DNA from: Pseudomonas chlororaphis subsp. piscium
Lineage (GTDB): Bacteria; Pseudomonadota; Gammaproteobacteria; Pseudomonadales; Pseudomonadaceae
Length of the DNA stretch: 64,000 nucleotides
Direction: 5' to 3'
NCBI RefSeq assembly: GCF_003850345.1
Contig: NZ_CP027707.1
Span: 6,873,001-6,937,000, forward strand
Part shown: positions 43,434-51,606 of the stretch, piece by piece
Numbering within the stretch: position 1 is the stretch's first letter
How the letters are laid out: every line of letters starts with the position of its first letter
Position numbers and translations under genes: made by a program
The notes under the pieces: generated by a model
What the model was told of the DNA's origin: nothing
Database searches by the model: none
Seen by the model: only the letters and a program-made list of their open reading frames with translations

Positions 43434-44762
43434 GTGAACCAAAACTGGCATGGCACCCTGATTCGCCACATGCTGCTGTTGGTCACCGGCTGCCTGCTGG
43501 TGGGCCTGATCAGTGGTTACTACGGCTGGAGCCTGGCCATCGGCCTGGGGATCTATCTGGCCTGGACCCTCAAACAGCTGCTGCGCCTGCATGAATGGCT
43601 GCGCCTGCACCAACCCGATGAAGCACCGCCCGATGGCTACGGCCTGTGGGGCGAGGTGTTCGACAGCATCTACCACCTGCAACGCCGCGACCAACGGGTA
43701 CGCGGGCGCCTGCAAGCGGTGATCGACCGGGTCCAGGAGTCCACCGCGGCGCTGAAAGACGCGGTGATCATGCTCGACAGCGACGGCAACCTGGAGTGGT
43801 GGAACCGCGCCGCGGAAACCCTGCTGGGCCTGAAGACCCCGCAAGACAGCGGCCAGCCGGTGACCAACCTGGTGCGTCATCCGCGCTTCAAGGAATACTT
43901 CGAACAGGACAATTACAACGAGCCGCTGGAAATCCCCTCACCAACCAACGACCGGGTACGCATCCAGCTGTACATCACCCGCTACGGCAACAACGAACAC
44001 CTGATGCTGGTGCGCGACGTGACCCGCATCCACCAGCTGGAACAGATGCGCAAAGACTTCATCGCCAACGTCTCCCACGAGCTGCGCACGCCGCTGACGG
44101 TGATCTGCGGCTACCTGGAAACCCTGCTCGACAATGTCGAGGAAGTGAACCCGCGCTGGAGCCGCGCCCTGCAGCAGATGCAGCAGCAAGGCGGGCGCAT
44201 GCAGACCCTGCTCAACGACCTGCTGCTGTTGGCCAAGCTGGAAGCCACCGACTACCCGTCGGACAACCAGCCGGTGCCGATCGATGTGCTGCTGCAATCG
44301 ATCAAGAGCGATGCCCAGGCCCTGTCCGGGGAACGCAACCAGCGCATCACCCTGGAAGCCGACGCGCAGGTCCTGCTCAAGGGCAGCGAGGCGGAACTGC
44401 GCAGCGCCTTTTCCAACCTGGTGTTCAACGCCGTGAAATACACCCCGGCCGAGGGCAACATCCGCATCCGCTGGTGGGGCGACGAGCAAGGCGCGCACCT
44501 GAGCGTGCAGGACTCGGGGATCGGCATCGACAGCAAGCACTTGCCGCGCCTGACCGAACGCTTCTACCGGGTCGACTCCAGCCGCAACTCCAACACCGGC
44601 GGCACCGGCCTGGGCCTGGCCATCGTCAAGCATGTTCTGCTGCGCCATCGGGCGCGCCTGGAGATCAGCAGCGTACCCGGCCACGGCAGCACTTTTACCT
44701 GCCATTTCGCCCCGGCCCAGGTGAAAAAATTCCGTGCCGGCACCCTGACCGACCAGCGGTGA
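43434..44762 (+). CDS. phoR: Phosphate regulon sensor histidine kinase PhoR
   Basis: 442 residues from a GTG. Two N-terminal transmembrane segments (~11-45), a PAS domain (~95-190, DAVIMLDSDGNLEWWNRAAE), phosphoacceptor His in VSHELRTPLTV and an ATPase domain with VFNAVKYTP (N box) and GTGLGLAIVKH. Follows phoB by 44 bases. Inhibited through PstSCAB-PhoU when phosphate is ample. Confidence 0.96.
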   Translation: MNQNWHGTLIRHMLLLVTGCLLVGLISGYYGWSLAIGLGIYLAWTLKQLLRLHEWLRLHQPDEAPPDGYGLWGEVFDSIYHLQRRDQRVRGRLQAVIDRVQESTAALKDAVIMLDSDGNLEWWNRAAETLLGLKTPQDSGQPVTNLVRHPRFKEYFEQDNYNEPLEIPSPTNDRVRIQLYITRYGNNEHLMLVRDVTRIHQLEQMRKDFIANVSHELRTPLTVICGYLETLLDNVEEVNPRWSRALQQMQQQGGRMQTLLNDLLLLAKLEATDYPSDNQPVPIDVLLQSIKSDAQALSGERNQRITLEADAQVLLKGSEAELRSAFSNLVFNAVKYTPAEGNIRIRWWGDEQGAHLSVQDSGIGIDSKHLPRLTERFYRVDSSRNSNTGGTGLGLAIVKHVLLRHRARLEISSVPGHGSTFTCHFAPAQVKKFRAGTLTDQR

Positions 44763-44878
44763 CAGCCACGCGCCACTAGGCAATCGCCCTGCCAGCCGCT
44801 ACATTGGCTGGCTTGCGCCTGCCATTGCGCCGCGCATTTCTCTCTTTTTCGAATACACGGAACCCGCAAAACTCCATC

Positions 44879-46219
44879 ATGGACCCTTCCCCTGGTTTTA
44901 CCCTCGCGTCTCTTTTCGCCGACTTCGGCATGATTCTTTTTGCACTGCTCCTGGTTCTGCTCAACGGCTTTTTCGTAGCCGCCGAGTTCGCCATGGTCAA
45001 ACTGCGCTCGACCCGGGTCGAGGCCATCGCCCATAAGAACGGCTGGCGCGGGCAGATCCTGCGCACCGTACACAGCCAGCTGGATGCCTACCTTTCCGCG
45101 TGCCAGTTGGGTATCACCCTGGCCTCCCTTGGCCTGGGCTGGGTCGGTGAGCCGGCCTTCGCCCACCTGCTGGCGCCGCTGCTCAGCGCCGTGGGCGTGG
45201 ACTCGGCGGAAGTGGTCAAGGGCGTGTCGTTCTTTACCGCCTTCTTCATCATTTCCTACCTGCACATCGTGGTCGGCGAGCTGGCGCCCAAGTCCTGGGC
45301 CATCCGCAAGCCCGAGCTGCTGTCGCTGTGGACGGCGGTGCCGCTGTACCTGTTCTACTGGCTGATGTACCCGGCGATCTACCTGCTCAACGCCAGCGCC
45401 AACACCATCCTGCGCATCGCCGGCCAGGGCGAGCCCGGCCCGCATCACGAGCACCACTACAGCCGCGAAGAACTGAAGCTGATCCTGCACTCCAGCCGGG
45501 GCCAGGACCCCAGCGACCAGGGCATGCGCGTACTGGCCTCGGCCGTGGAAATGGGCGAGCTGGAAGTGGTGGACTGGGCCAACTCCCGGGAAGACCTGAT
45601 CAGCGTAGAGTTCAACGCGCCGCTGAAGCAGATCCTCGCCCTGTTCCGCCGCCACAAGTTCAGCCGCTACCCGGTCTACGACAGCGAGCGCAACGAATTC
45701 GTCGGCCTGCTGCACATCAAGGACCTGCTGCTGGAACTGGCGGCACTGGACCACATTCCCGAGTCGTTCAACCTGGCCGAGCTGACCCGCCCGCTGGAGC
45801 GCGTTTCCCGGCACATGCCGCTGTCGCAGCTGCTGGAACAATTCCGTAAAGGCGGTTCGCACTTCGCCCTGGTGGAGGAAGCCGACGGCAAGATCATCGG
45901 CTACCTGACCATGGAAGACGTGCTGGAAGTGCTGGTTGGCGATATCCAGGACGAACACCGCAAGGCCGAACGCGGCATCCTCGCCTACCAGCCTGGCAAG
46001 TTGCTGGTGCGCGGCGACACCCCGCTGTTCAAGGTGGAACGCCTGCTGGGCATCGACCTGGACCATATCGAGGCCGAAACCCTCGCCGGCCTGGTCTACG
46101 AGACCCTGAAACGGGTACCGGAAGAAGAAGAGGTCATGGAAGTCGAAGGCCTGCGCATCATCATCAAGAAGATGAAAGGCCCGAAAATCGTCCTGGCCAA
46201 GGTGTTGATGCTCGACTGA
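44879..46219 (+). CDS. Hemolysin C/CorC-like membrane protein with CBS domains
   Basis: 446 residues. DUF21/CNNM transmembrane domain with LLVLLNGFFVAAEFAMVKLR, two CBS domains (~215-335; FSRYPVYDSERNEFVGLLH, HFALVEEADGKIIGYLTMED) and a C-terminal CorC_HlyC transporter-associated domain. Starts at the ATG 44879. Probably an inner-membrane ion (Mg/Co) transport or regulation protein. Same position after phoR as PA5362. Confidence 0.88.
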   Translation: MDPSPGFTLASLFADFGMILFALLLVLLNGFFVAAEFAMVKLRSTRVEAIAHKNGWRGQILRTVHSQLDAYLSACQLGITLASLGLGWVGEPAFAHLLAPLLSAVGVDSAEVVKGVSFFTAFFIISYLHIVVGELAPKSWAIRKPELLSLWTAVPLYLFYWLMYPAIYLLNASANTILRIAGQGEPGPHHEHHYSREELKLILHSSRGQDPSDQGMRVLASAVEMGELEVVDWANSREDLISVEFNAPLKQILALFRRHKFSRYPVYDSERNEFVGLLHIKDLLLELAALDHIPESFNLAELTRPLERVSRHMPLSQLLEQFRKGGSHFALVEEADGKIIGYLTMEDVLEVLVGDIQDEHRKAERGILAYQPGKLLVRGDTPLFKVERLLGIDLDHIEAETLAGLVYETLKRVPEEEEVMEVEGLRIIIKKMKGPKIVLAKVLMLD

Positions 46220-46427
46220 GCACAGTCTGACACCTCATCGCGAGCAGCCGGTCGACGCTCGATTGCTCGCGATTCCCTCCCCTGATTACACCCACCCGCT
46301 GATCGCCCTGTAGCCGCTGCCGCAGGCTGCGATCGACTTGGGCAGCACTCCGACGAAGCGGGCGCAGGATCTAGAGATCGCTGAAGGCCTGCGGCCTTAT
46401 CGCAGCCTGACGGCAGCAGCTACACGG
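46220..46427. repeat. REP-type hairpins between convergent genes
   Basis: Two elements: CGCGAGCAG...GCTCGATTGCTCGCG at ~46240-46272, and a long imperfect hairpin bounded by TGTAGCCGCTGCCGCAGGCT and AGCAGCTACA at ~46311-46430. Relatives of the second occur at ~48398-48515 and ~56884-56990. No gene is present. Confidence 0.75.
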
Positions 46428-47330
46428 CTACTTTTTGCCTAGCGCGAAATTCGGCAGGCTGCCGATGGGCTGGTTGAACTGATAGGGAATCGACACCAGC
46501 CCCAGGCCGGTATTGCGCTGCACCACGAAGTGCAGGTGCGGGCCGCTGCTGTTGCCGGTGTTGCCCGACAGCGCCAGCGGGCTGCCCACCACGACCCGCT
46601 GGCCTTCACGCACCCTTACCGAGCCGCGCTTGAGGTGCAGGTACACCCCCATGGTGCCGTCGTTGTGCAGCACCCGCACGAAATTGCCGGAAGGGTCGGT
46701 GCCGTGCCCGCTCTGGCGGTTCTCGGTCTTCACCACCACCCCGCCACGCGCCGCGATGATCGGCGTGCCCTCGGGCATGGCGATGTCCATGGCATAACGG
46801 CTCTTGGGGCCGAAATGGCTGTACCGGCCGTTGGCGCCCTGGGTCAGGCGAAAGGGGCCGCCACGCCAGGGCAACGGGTAACGATAGGCCTGGGCGGCGC
46901 CTGCAGGGTCGCCCAGGGAATAACGGAACTGCGGGACATAGATCAGCGGCTTGCCCGCCTGCATCGCCGTGAGCTGCGCCAGGCGCTGTCGGCTGCGGGC
47001 CGGCAGTACCCGGCGAATCGGCTGCCTGGGCGCACTGCGGATATTCTTCAGGCCGGTAAACCCCAGCTCGATCTCCACCGGCGCATACAGGTCGTTACGC
47101 ACAAAGACGCTGTCCACCCCCCAGCTCTTCTCGACATCCAAGCGCACCTGGCGCTCCAGGTGCTCGACCATGCGATCGCGAAACACGAACACCTGGGCGC
47201 CCGGCGACGGACGGTCACTGTAGGACACCACGCCATTGGCGTCGGTGGACTTGTAGATGGTCATGGCCATGGCCGAGGTGGCAGCCAGCAACAGACCGCA
47301 GGAAAACAGCAGGTGCATGAACATGGGCAA
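46428..47330 (-). CDS. Exported M23 (LytM) peptidase
   Basis: 300 residues. Signal peptide, an N-terminal DUF4124-like segment (IYKSTDANGVVSYSDRPSPG), and a C-terminal M23 domain with zinc ligands in YSHFGPKSRYAMDIAM and GPHLHFVV (the H-x-x...D and HLH pattern), so probably an active or LytM-like wall endopeptidase. Convergent with the CBS gene. Corresponds in position to PA5363. Confidence 0.88.
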   Translation of the reverse strand: MPMFMHLLFSCGLLLAATSAMAMTIYKSTDANGVVSYSDRPSPGAQVFVFRDRMVEHLERQVRLDVEKSWGVDSVFVRNDLYAPVEIELGFTGLKNIRSAPRQPIRRVLPARSRQRLAQLTAMQAGKPLIYVPQFRYSLGDPAGAAQAYRYPLPWRGGPFRLTQGANGRYSHFGPKSRYAMDIAMPEGTPIIAARGGVVVKTENRQSGHGTDPSGNFVRVLHNDGTMGVYLHLKRGSVRVREGQRVVVGSPLALSGNTGNSSGPHLHFVVQRNTGLGLVSIPYQFNQPIGSLPNFALGKK

Positions 47331-47356
47331 GATTCTGAGGAAAGCCTGAAGTCAGG

Positions 47357-48028
47357 CTAGCAGCCCGACGTGGACTTTGTATGAATCAACCCTGCACCAG
47401 AGGTTCCATTGCCGACGGACTGAAGCTGATATCGACGCCCAGTTGCGCGGCGTCGGAGAGGTTGACCAGCGCATCCAGGGAAAACTTGTTGATCTTGCCG
47501 CTGAGCACGTCGTTGAGTCGCGGCTGGGTGATATTGAGCCGCCTGGCGGCCTCCTTCTGTGAAACACCCCAGACCTTGATGGTCTTGCCCAGCTCCAGCA
47601 TGAGCTTGGAGCGCAGGCGCATATTGGCGGCTTCCTGGGGCGAACCTTCGAGCGCGTCCCAGACACTGGCGAAACGCTCGGTATGCATGTGATCGGTCAT
47701 GACGTGCACTTATCTCCTGAAGTCTGGCCCGAGCCAGCTCGATGTCCCGCGCTTCGGTCTTGCGGGTGGTCTTGCGCATGGCGTGCAGCACATAAATGGC
47801 CGCGGGCCGGTTGGCCACGTAAAACACCCGAAACGCCCCTGAGTCCTCACTGATCCTGATCTCGAACACCCCCGGCCCCACGGTTTTCATCGACCGGCAG
47901 TCATAGGGCTGCTCGCCCTGCTGCAACAGATCCAGCTGAAAACCCGCGGCCCTTCGCGCATCCAGCGGAAAAGCCCGGAGGTCCCGGAGCGCGCTCCCGA
48001 CAAACACCACATCCTTGTGCCTAGGCAT
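47357..48028 (-). CDS. HigB/Gp49-like toxin with abnormal readthrough into the antitoxin gene
   Basis: From the ATG at 48028 (GGGAGAGG upstream) the first ~106 residues are a RelE/HigB-type (phage Gp49) toxin: FVGSALRDLRAFPLDARR, SMKTVGPGVFEIRI, AFRVFYVANRPAAIYVLHAM, KTEARDIELARARL. Relatives normally stop right after this point. Here the frame has no stop and continues 117 codons across the whole antitoxin gene in another frame to 47357. A TAA directly before the antitoxin start (47710-47712) is in a different frame, which suggests a small indel near the toxin 3' end. Ribosome-dependent mRNA cleavage is the family activity. Confidence 0.7.
   Translation of the reverse strand: MPRHKDVVFVGSALRDLRAFPLDARRAAGFQLDLLQQGEQPYDCRSMKTVGPGVFEIRISEDSGAFRVFYVANRPAAIYVLHAMRKTTRKTEARDIELARARLQEISARHDRSHAYRAFRQCLGRARRFAPGSRQYAPALQAHAGAGQDHQGLGCFTEGGRQAAQYHPAATQRRAQRQDQQVFPGCAGQPLRRRATGRRYQLQSVGNGTSGAGLIHTKSTSGC
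47386..47709 (-). CDS. HigA-like antitoxin, HTH domain
   Basis: 107 residues from a GTG (GGAG four bases upstream); an ATG at 47700 is an alternative. XRE/HTH_37-type helix-turn-helix (WGVSQKEAARRLNITQPRLN ... INKFSLDALVNL). Toxin-first order is typical of higBA. It should bind the toxin and repress the promoter before 48028. It overlaps the extended toxin frame completely. Confidence 0.85.
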   Translation of the reverse strand: MHVMTDHMHTERFASVWDALEGSPQEAANMRLRSKLMLELGKTIKVWGVSQKEAARRLNITQPRLNDVLSGKINKFSLDALVNLSDAAQLGVDISFSPSAMEPLVQG

Positions 48029-48631
48029 CGAACCTCTCCCGTTACTGACCCCAGAGAGGTTAAACAACCCGACCGCCACAGCGCGCGGCCGGGTTGTTTC
48101 AAAGCGTGGCCCGGCACAAGAAAAGCCAAAAGCACAGACCACAACCTATATCAGTACAGATATAAATCAACCTGAAAAACCGAGAATCGGACACACGGCA
48201 TCAAACCACCGCCCCCTCCCCCAACGCCTTGCGCTGCGCGGCCTGCAACACATCACAGCCATCATCCAACAACAGATACAAGGCCTGGGTGACACGCCCC
48301 AGATCACCTTCGTCAGCGTGCAGAAGCGTGGTACAGGGAAGTGTTTGCAGCAGGTTTCGCGCCGCATTCAAACGCAGACTGGCACTGGAGCGTGGATGTT
48401 GTAGCCACCGCAGGCTGCGATCGACTTGAGCGGCACTCCGACGAAGCGGGCGCAAGGTTTGAGATCGCTGAAGGCCTTCGGCTTTATCGCGGCCTGCGGC
48501 AGCGGCTACGGGGTCGGGGCCAGCGGTCTGGAAAATATAGCGTCAGAACGGACGTCATCGCGGGCAAGCCTCGCTCCTACAGAAGCGTGGTTGCCCGCGA
48601 GATAGTGGTCAGGAACGGGGCTGAGAGGGGC
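48029..48631. other. Intergenic region with gene remnant and REP hairpins
   Basis: Holds the TA promoter region (48029-48150), a possible gene remnant (48201-48400), a long REP-type hairpin (~48398-48515) and a shorter one with GGCAAGCCTCGCTCCTAC (~48558-48600). No intact gene recognised. Confidence 0.6.
48201..48400 (-). pseudogene. Possible 3' remnant of a small Pseudomonas protein gene
   Basis: The minus-strand frame reads SASLRLNAARNLLQTLP...TLLHADEGDLGRVTQALYLL...VLQAAQRKALGEGAVV, coherent amphipathic protein-like sequence that resembles C-termini of small Pseudomonas DUF proteins. It has no start: the 5' side dissolves into a REP hairpin at ~48398. Weakly supported. Confidence 0.3.
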
Positions 48632-49594
48632 TCAGGCGCCGGGGACGAAGTGTTTCTGCGCCGTGCCGCGGGCGATCAGGCGGGAGATGTAGTCGAGCTT
48701 CTGCGCATCCTGGTCGACGAAGCGGAAAGTCAGCTGCAGCCACTCGCTGTCCGGCTTCGGCTCATAGGCCACCACCGCATGCAGGTAGCCGTTCAGGCGC
48801 GCCACTTCGGCATTGTCACCCTGCTCCAGGTCCAGCACGGCGCTGTCGAGCACCTGTGGCAGTGTATCGGTGCGCTTCACCACCAATAGCGCCTCCTTGA
48901 TGCTCAGCGCCTTGATCACACACTGCTGGGTACCGCTGGGCAGGCGCAACTGCCCCTGGCCGCGACCACTGGCAGGCGCAGCGGCGGCAGGAGCCGGAGC
49001 CTTGACTGGAGGACTGTTGAGCAGGCCACGGGACGGGGCCGCAGCGGGAGCCGGAGCGGACACCACGGCAGGCTTGGCAAACGGATTGACCGCCGCAGCC
49101 GCCGGAGCGGCGCCAATGACTTCGGCCTTGCCGCCGGTCAGGGCGCTCAGGGAATCATTGCCGAACGCCGAGTTCATCTTGGTCGGCGCGCTGTTCATCA
49201 GGGTGTCGAGCTTGCCGACCTTGTTCAGCGCCTGCTTGACCTTGGTCAGCAGCTGCTCGTTGGTGAACGGCTTGCTGACGTAGCCGGAGACGCCGGCCTG
49301 GATCGCCTGCACCACGTTCTCCTTGTCGCCACGACTGGTAACCATGATGAACGGCATGGCCTTCATCGCCTCCTGGCTGCGGCACCAGGTCAGCAGCTCC
49401 AGGCCGGACATTTCCGGCATTTCCCAGTCGCACAGGACCAGGTCGAAGGCTTCACGGGCCAGCAGGGCCTGGGCTTTACGGCCGTTGATGGCGTCCTCGA
49501 TCTTGATGCCAGGGAAGTAGTTGCGCAGACACTTCTTCACCAGGTCACGAATGAACGAAGCGTCATCCACCACCAACACACTTACCTTACTCAT
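48632..49594 (-). CDS. Response regulator with PilZ-like C-terminal domain
   Basis: 320 residues. Receiver domain (VVDDASFIRDLVKKCL, phospho-Asp in LVLCDWEMPEMSG, KPF switch) ~1-125, an Ala/Pro-rich linker ~160-215 and a C-terminal domain ending FRFVDQDAQKLDYISRLIAR, which resembles PilZ domains. Same position as PA5364. Monocistronic; output could be c-di-GMP dependent, but the PilZ RxxxR motif is not clear to me. Confidence 0.8.
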   Translation of the reverse strand: MSKVSVLVVDDASFIRDLVKKCLRNYFPGIKIEDAINGRKAQALLAREAFDLVLCDWEMPEMSGLELLTWCRSQEAMKAMPFIMVTSRGDKENVVQAIQAGVSGYVSKPFTNEQLLTKVKQALNKVGKLDTLMNSAPTKMNSAFGNDSLSALTGGKAEVIGAAPAAAAVNPFAKPAVVSAPAPAAAPSRGLLNSPPVKAPAPAAAAPASGRGQGQLRLPSGTQQCVIKALSIKEALLVVKRTDTLPQVLDSAVLDLEQGDNAEVARLNGYLHAVVAYEPKPDSEWLQLTFRFVDQDAQKLDYISRLIARGTAQKHFVPGA

Positions 49595-49720
49595 CGACCA
49601 CCCCTTTAAAAATCCCGGCTAGCATAACGCTTTACTGATGGCACTTTGCCAAAACTCTTCAGTCACGCCAGGACTTTTCGTTCGCGGGCGCTGCTTTTCA
49701 AGTTCAATCCCCATAAACGA

Positions 49721-49750
49721 AAACGCCCGGCCAAAAGGGCCGGGCGCTTC
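49721..49750 (-). terminator. Intrinsic terminator after phoU
   Basis: Stem GCCCGGCC/GGCCGGGC (49725-49732 with 49738-49745), followed on the minus strand by GTTTTCGTTT. It ends the pst-phoU transcript. Confidence 0.8.
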
Positions 49751-49762
49751 TCTCGGGCAACC

Positions 49763-50524
49763 TTACTTATCGTCAGCTTCACCCGGAACATTAGCGCTTT
49801 CGGCGCTTGTGCCTTCAACTTCTTCCTTCATCCGCTTGAGCCCCAGGTGGCGCACATCGGTACCGCGCACCAGGTAAATCACCAGCTCCGAAATGTTGCG
49901 CGCGTGGTCGCCGATCCGCTCCAGGGAGCGCAGCACCCAGATGATGCTCAGAACGCGCGAGATCGAGCGCGGATCTTCCATCATGTAGGTGGCCAGCTCA
50001 CGCAAAGCGGTCTTGTACTCGCGGTCGATGATCTTGTCGTACTGGGCCACCGACAGCGCCAGGTCGGCGTCGAAGCGGGCAAAAGCGTCCAGTGCATCGC
50101 GCACCATGTTGCGCACCTGGTCGCCGATGTGTCGCACTTCCACGTAGCCGCGCGGGGCTTCGCCTTCTTCGCACAGCTGGATGGCGCGACGGGCGATCTT
50201 GGTCGATTCGTCGCCGATGCGCTCCAGGTCGATCACCGACTTGGAGATGCTGATGATCAGGCGCAGGTCGGAAGCCGCCGGCTGGCGACGGGCGAGAATG
50301 CGCAGGCATTCTTCGTCGATGTTGCGTTCCATCTGGTTGATCTGGTCGTCGATCTCGCGCACCTGCTGGGCAAGCCCCGAGTCGGCTTCGATCAGCGCGG
50401 TGACGGCGTCGTTGACTTGTTTCTCGACCAGCCCGCCCATCGCCAGGAGGTGGCTGCGCACCTCCTCGAGTTCGGCGTTGAACTGCTGGGAGATGTGATG
50501 CGTGAGGCCTTCTTTACTAATCAT
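49763..50524 (-). CDS. phoU: Phosphate signalling protein PhoU
   Basis: 253 residues with two PhoU three-helix repeats; metal-binding-type ExxxD motifs in DLERIGDESTKIARRA and SLERIGDHARNISELV. Cytoplasmic partner of PstB and PhoR that represses the Pho response when phosphate is sufficient. Last gene of the pst operon. Confidence 0.97.
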   Translation of the reverse strand: MISKEGLTHHISQQFNAELEEVRSHLLAMGGLVEKQVNDAVTALIEADSGLAQQVREIDDQINQMERNIDEECLRILARRQPAASDLRLIISISKSVIDLERIGDESTKIARRAIQLCEEGEAPRGYVEVRHIGDQVRNMVRDALDAFARFDADLALSVAQYDKIIDREYKTALRELATYMMEDPRSISRVLSIIWVLRSLERIGDHARNISELVIYLVRGTDVRHLGLKRMKEEVEGTSAESANVPGEADDK

Positions 50525-50596
50525 GGTTGGCGTCCTTGGAGCGTCCGGTAAGGTGCGGTGGACCGCAGCGTCAGTTCAGTGAGCAACAACAGCTTC

Positions 50597-51430
50597 CTAG
50601 CCGTAACGACCGGTGATGTAGTCTTCGGTCTGCTTCTTCGCCGGATTGGTGAACAGGGTGTCGGTGTCGCCGAATTCCACCAGTTTGCCCATGTACATGA
50701 ACGCCGTGTAGTCGGAGACGCGCGCGGCCTGTTGCATGTTGTGGGTCACGATCACGATGGTGAACTTCGATTTCAGTTCGTAGATCAGTTCTTCGACCTT
50801 CAGGGTGGAAATCGGGTCGAGTGCCGAGCAGGGTTCGTCGAGCAGCAGCACTTCCGGTTCCACGGCGATGGTACGGGCGATCACCAGACGCTGCTGCTGA
50901 CCACCGGACAGGCCGAGCGCCGAGTCGTGCAGGCGGTCCTTGACCTCGTCCCACAGCGCCGCGCCCTTGAGGGCCCACTCGACGGCTTCGTCGAGGATGC
51001 GCTTCTTGTTGATGCCCTGGATGCGCAGGCCGTAGACCACGTTCTCGTAGATGGTCTTCGGGAACGGGTTGGGCTTCTGGAACACCATGCCCACACGGCG
51101 GCGCAGCTCGGCCACGTCTTCGCCCTTGCGGTAGATGTTGTTGCCGTAGAGGTTGATCTCGCCTTCCACGCGGCAGCCGTCCACCAGGTCGTTCATCCGG
51201 TTGAAGGTCCGCAGCAGGGTCGACTTGCCGCAGCCGGACGGGCCGATGAAGGCGGTCACGCGCTGCTTCGGAATGTTCATGCTGACGTCGAACAGCGCCT
51301 GCTTCTCACCGTAGAACAGGCTCAGGCCCGGGACTTCGATGGCCACGGTTTCCTGCTCCAGGCTCAGGCTCTGCTTGTCGCGGCCCAGGGCCGACATGTT
51401 GATGCCGTGGGTATGTGCTTCTTGCTGCAT
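50597..51430 (-). CDS. pstB: Phosphate ABC transporter ATP-binding protein PstB
   Basis: 277 residues. Walker [16 protein letters not shown] signature [13 protein letters not shown], Walker [13 protein letters not shown] and H-loop VTHNM. Energises phosphate import by PstAC. Confidence 0.97.
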   Translation of the reverse strand: MQQEAHTHGINMSALGRDKQSLSLEQETVAIEVPGLSLFYGEKQALFDVSMNIPKQRVTAFIGPSGCGKSTLLRTFNRMNDLVDGCRVEGEINLYGNNIYRKGEDVAELRRRVGMVFQKPNPFPKTIYENVVYGLRIQGINKKRILDEAVEWALKGAALWDEVKDRLHDSALGLSGGQQQRLVIARTIAVEPEVLLLDEPCSALDPISTLKVEELIYELKSKFTIVIVTHNMQQAARVSDYTAFMYMGKLVEFGDTDTLFTNPAKKQTEDYITGRYG

Positions 51431-51499
51431 GGGTAACTCCCTACGCTAACAAATTCGTTTCAGTGAGCCGCTGGCCTCACAGAATGGGCCAGAGGTGTT

Positions 51500-51606
51500 G
51501 CCGTTTTGCAGGAGAGAGGCTTGCCCGCGAAGGCGTCGGCACATTTGACAATGATGCGACTGACAGACAGCTTTCGCGAGCAAGCTTCGCTCCTACAGGG
51601 GCGGTG
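51500..51606. repeat. REP-type half elements between pstA and pstB
   Basis: GGCTTGCCCGCG at ~51519-51531 and GCAAGCTTCGCTCCTACAGG at ~51581-51600, inverted relatives of the 42107 palindrome. A hairpin between pstA and pstB could stabilise or trim the operon mRNA. Confidence 0.6.
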
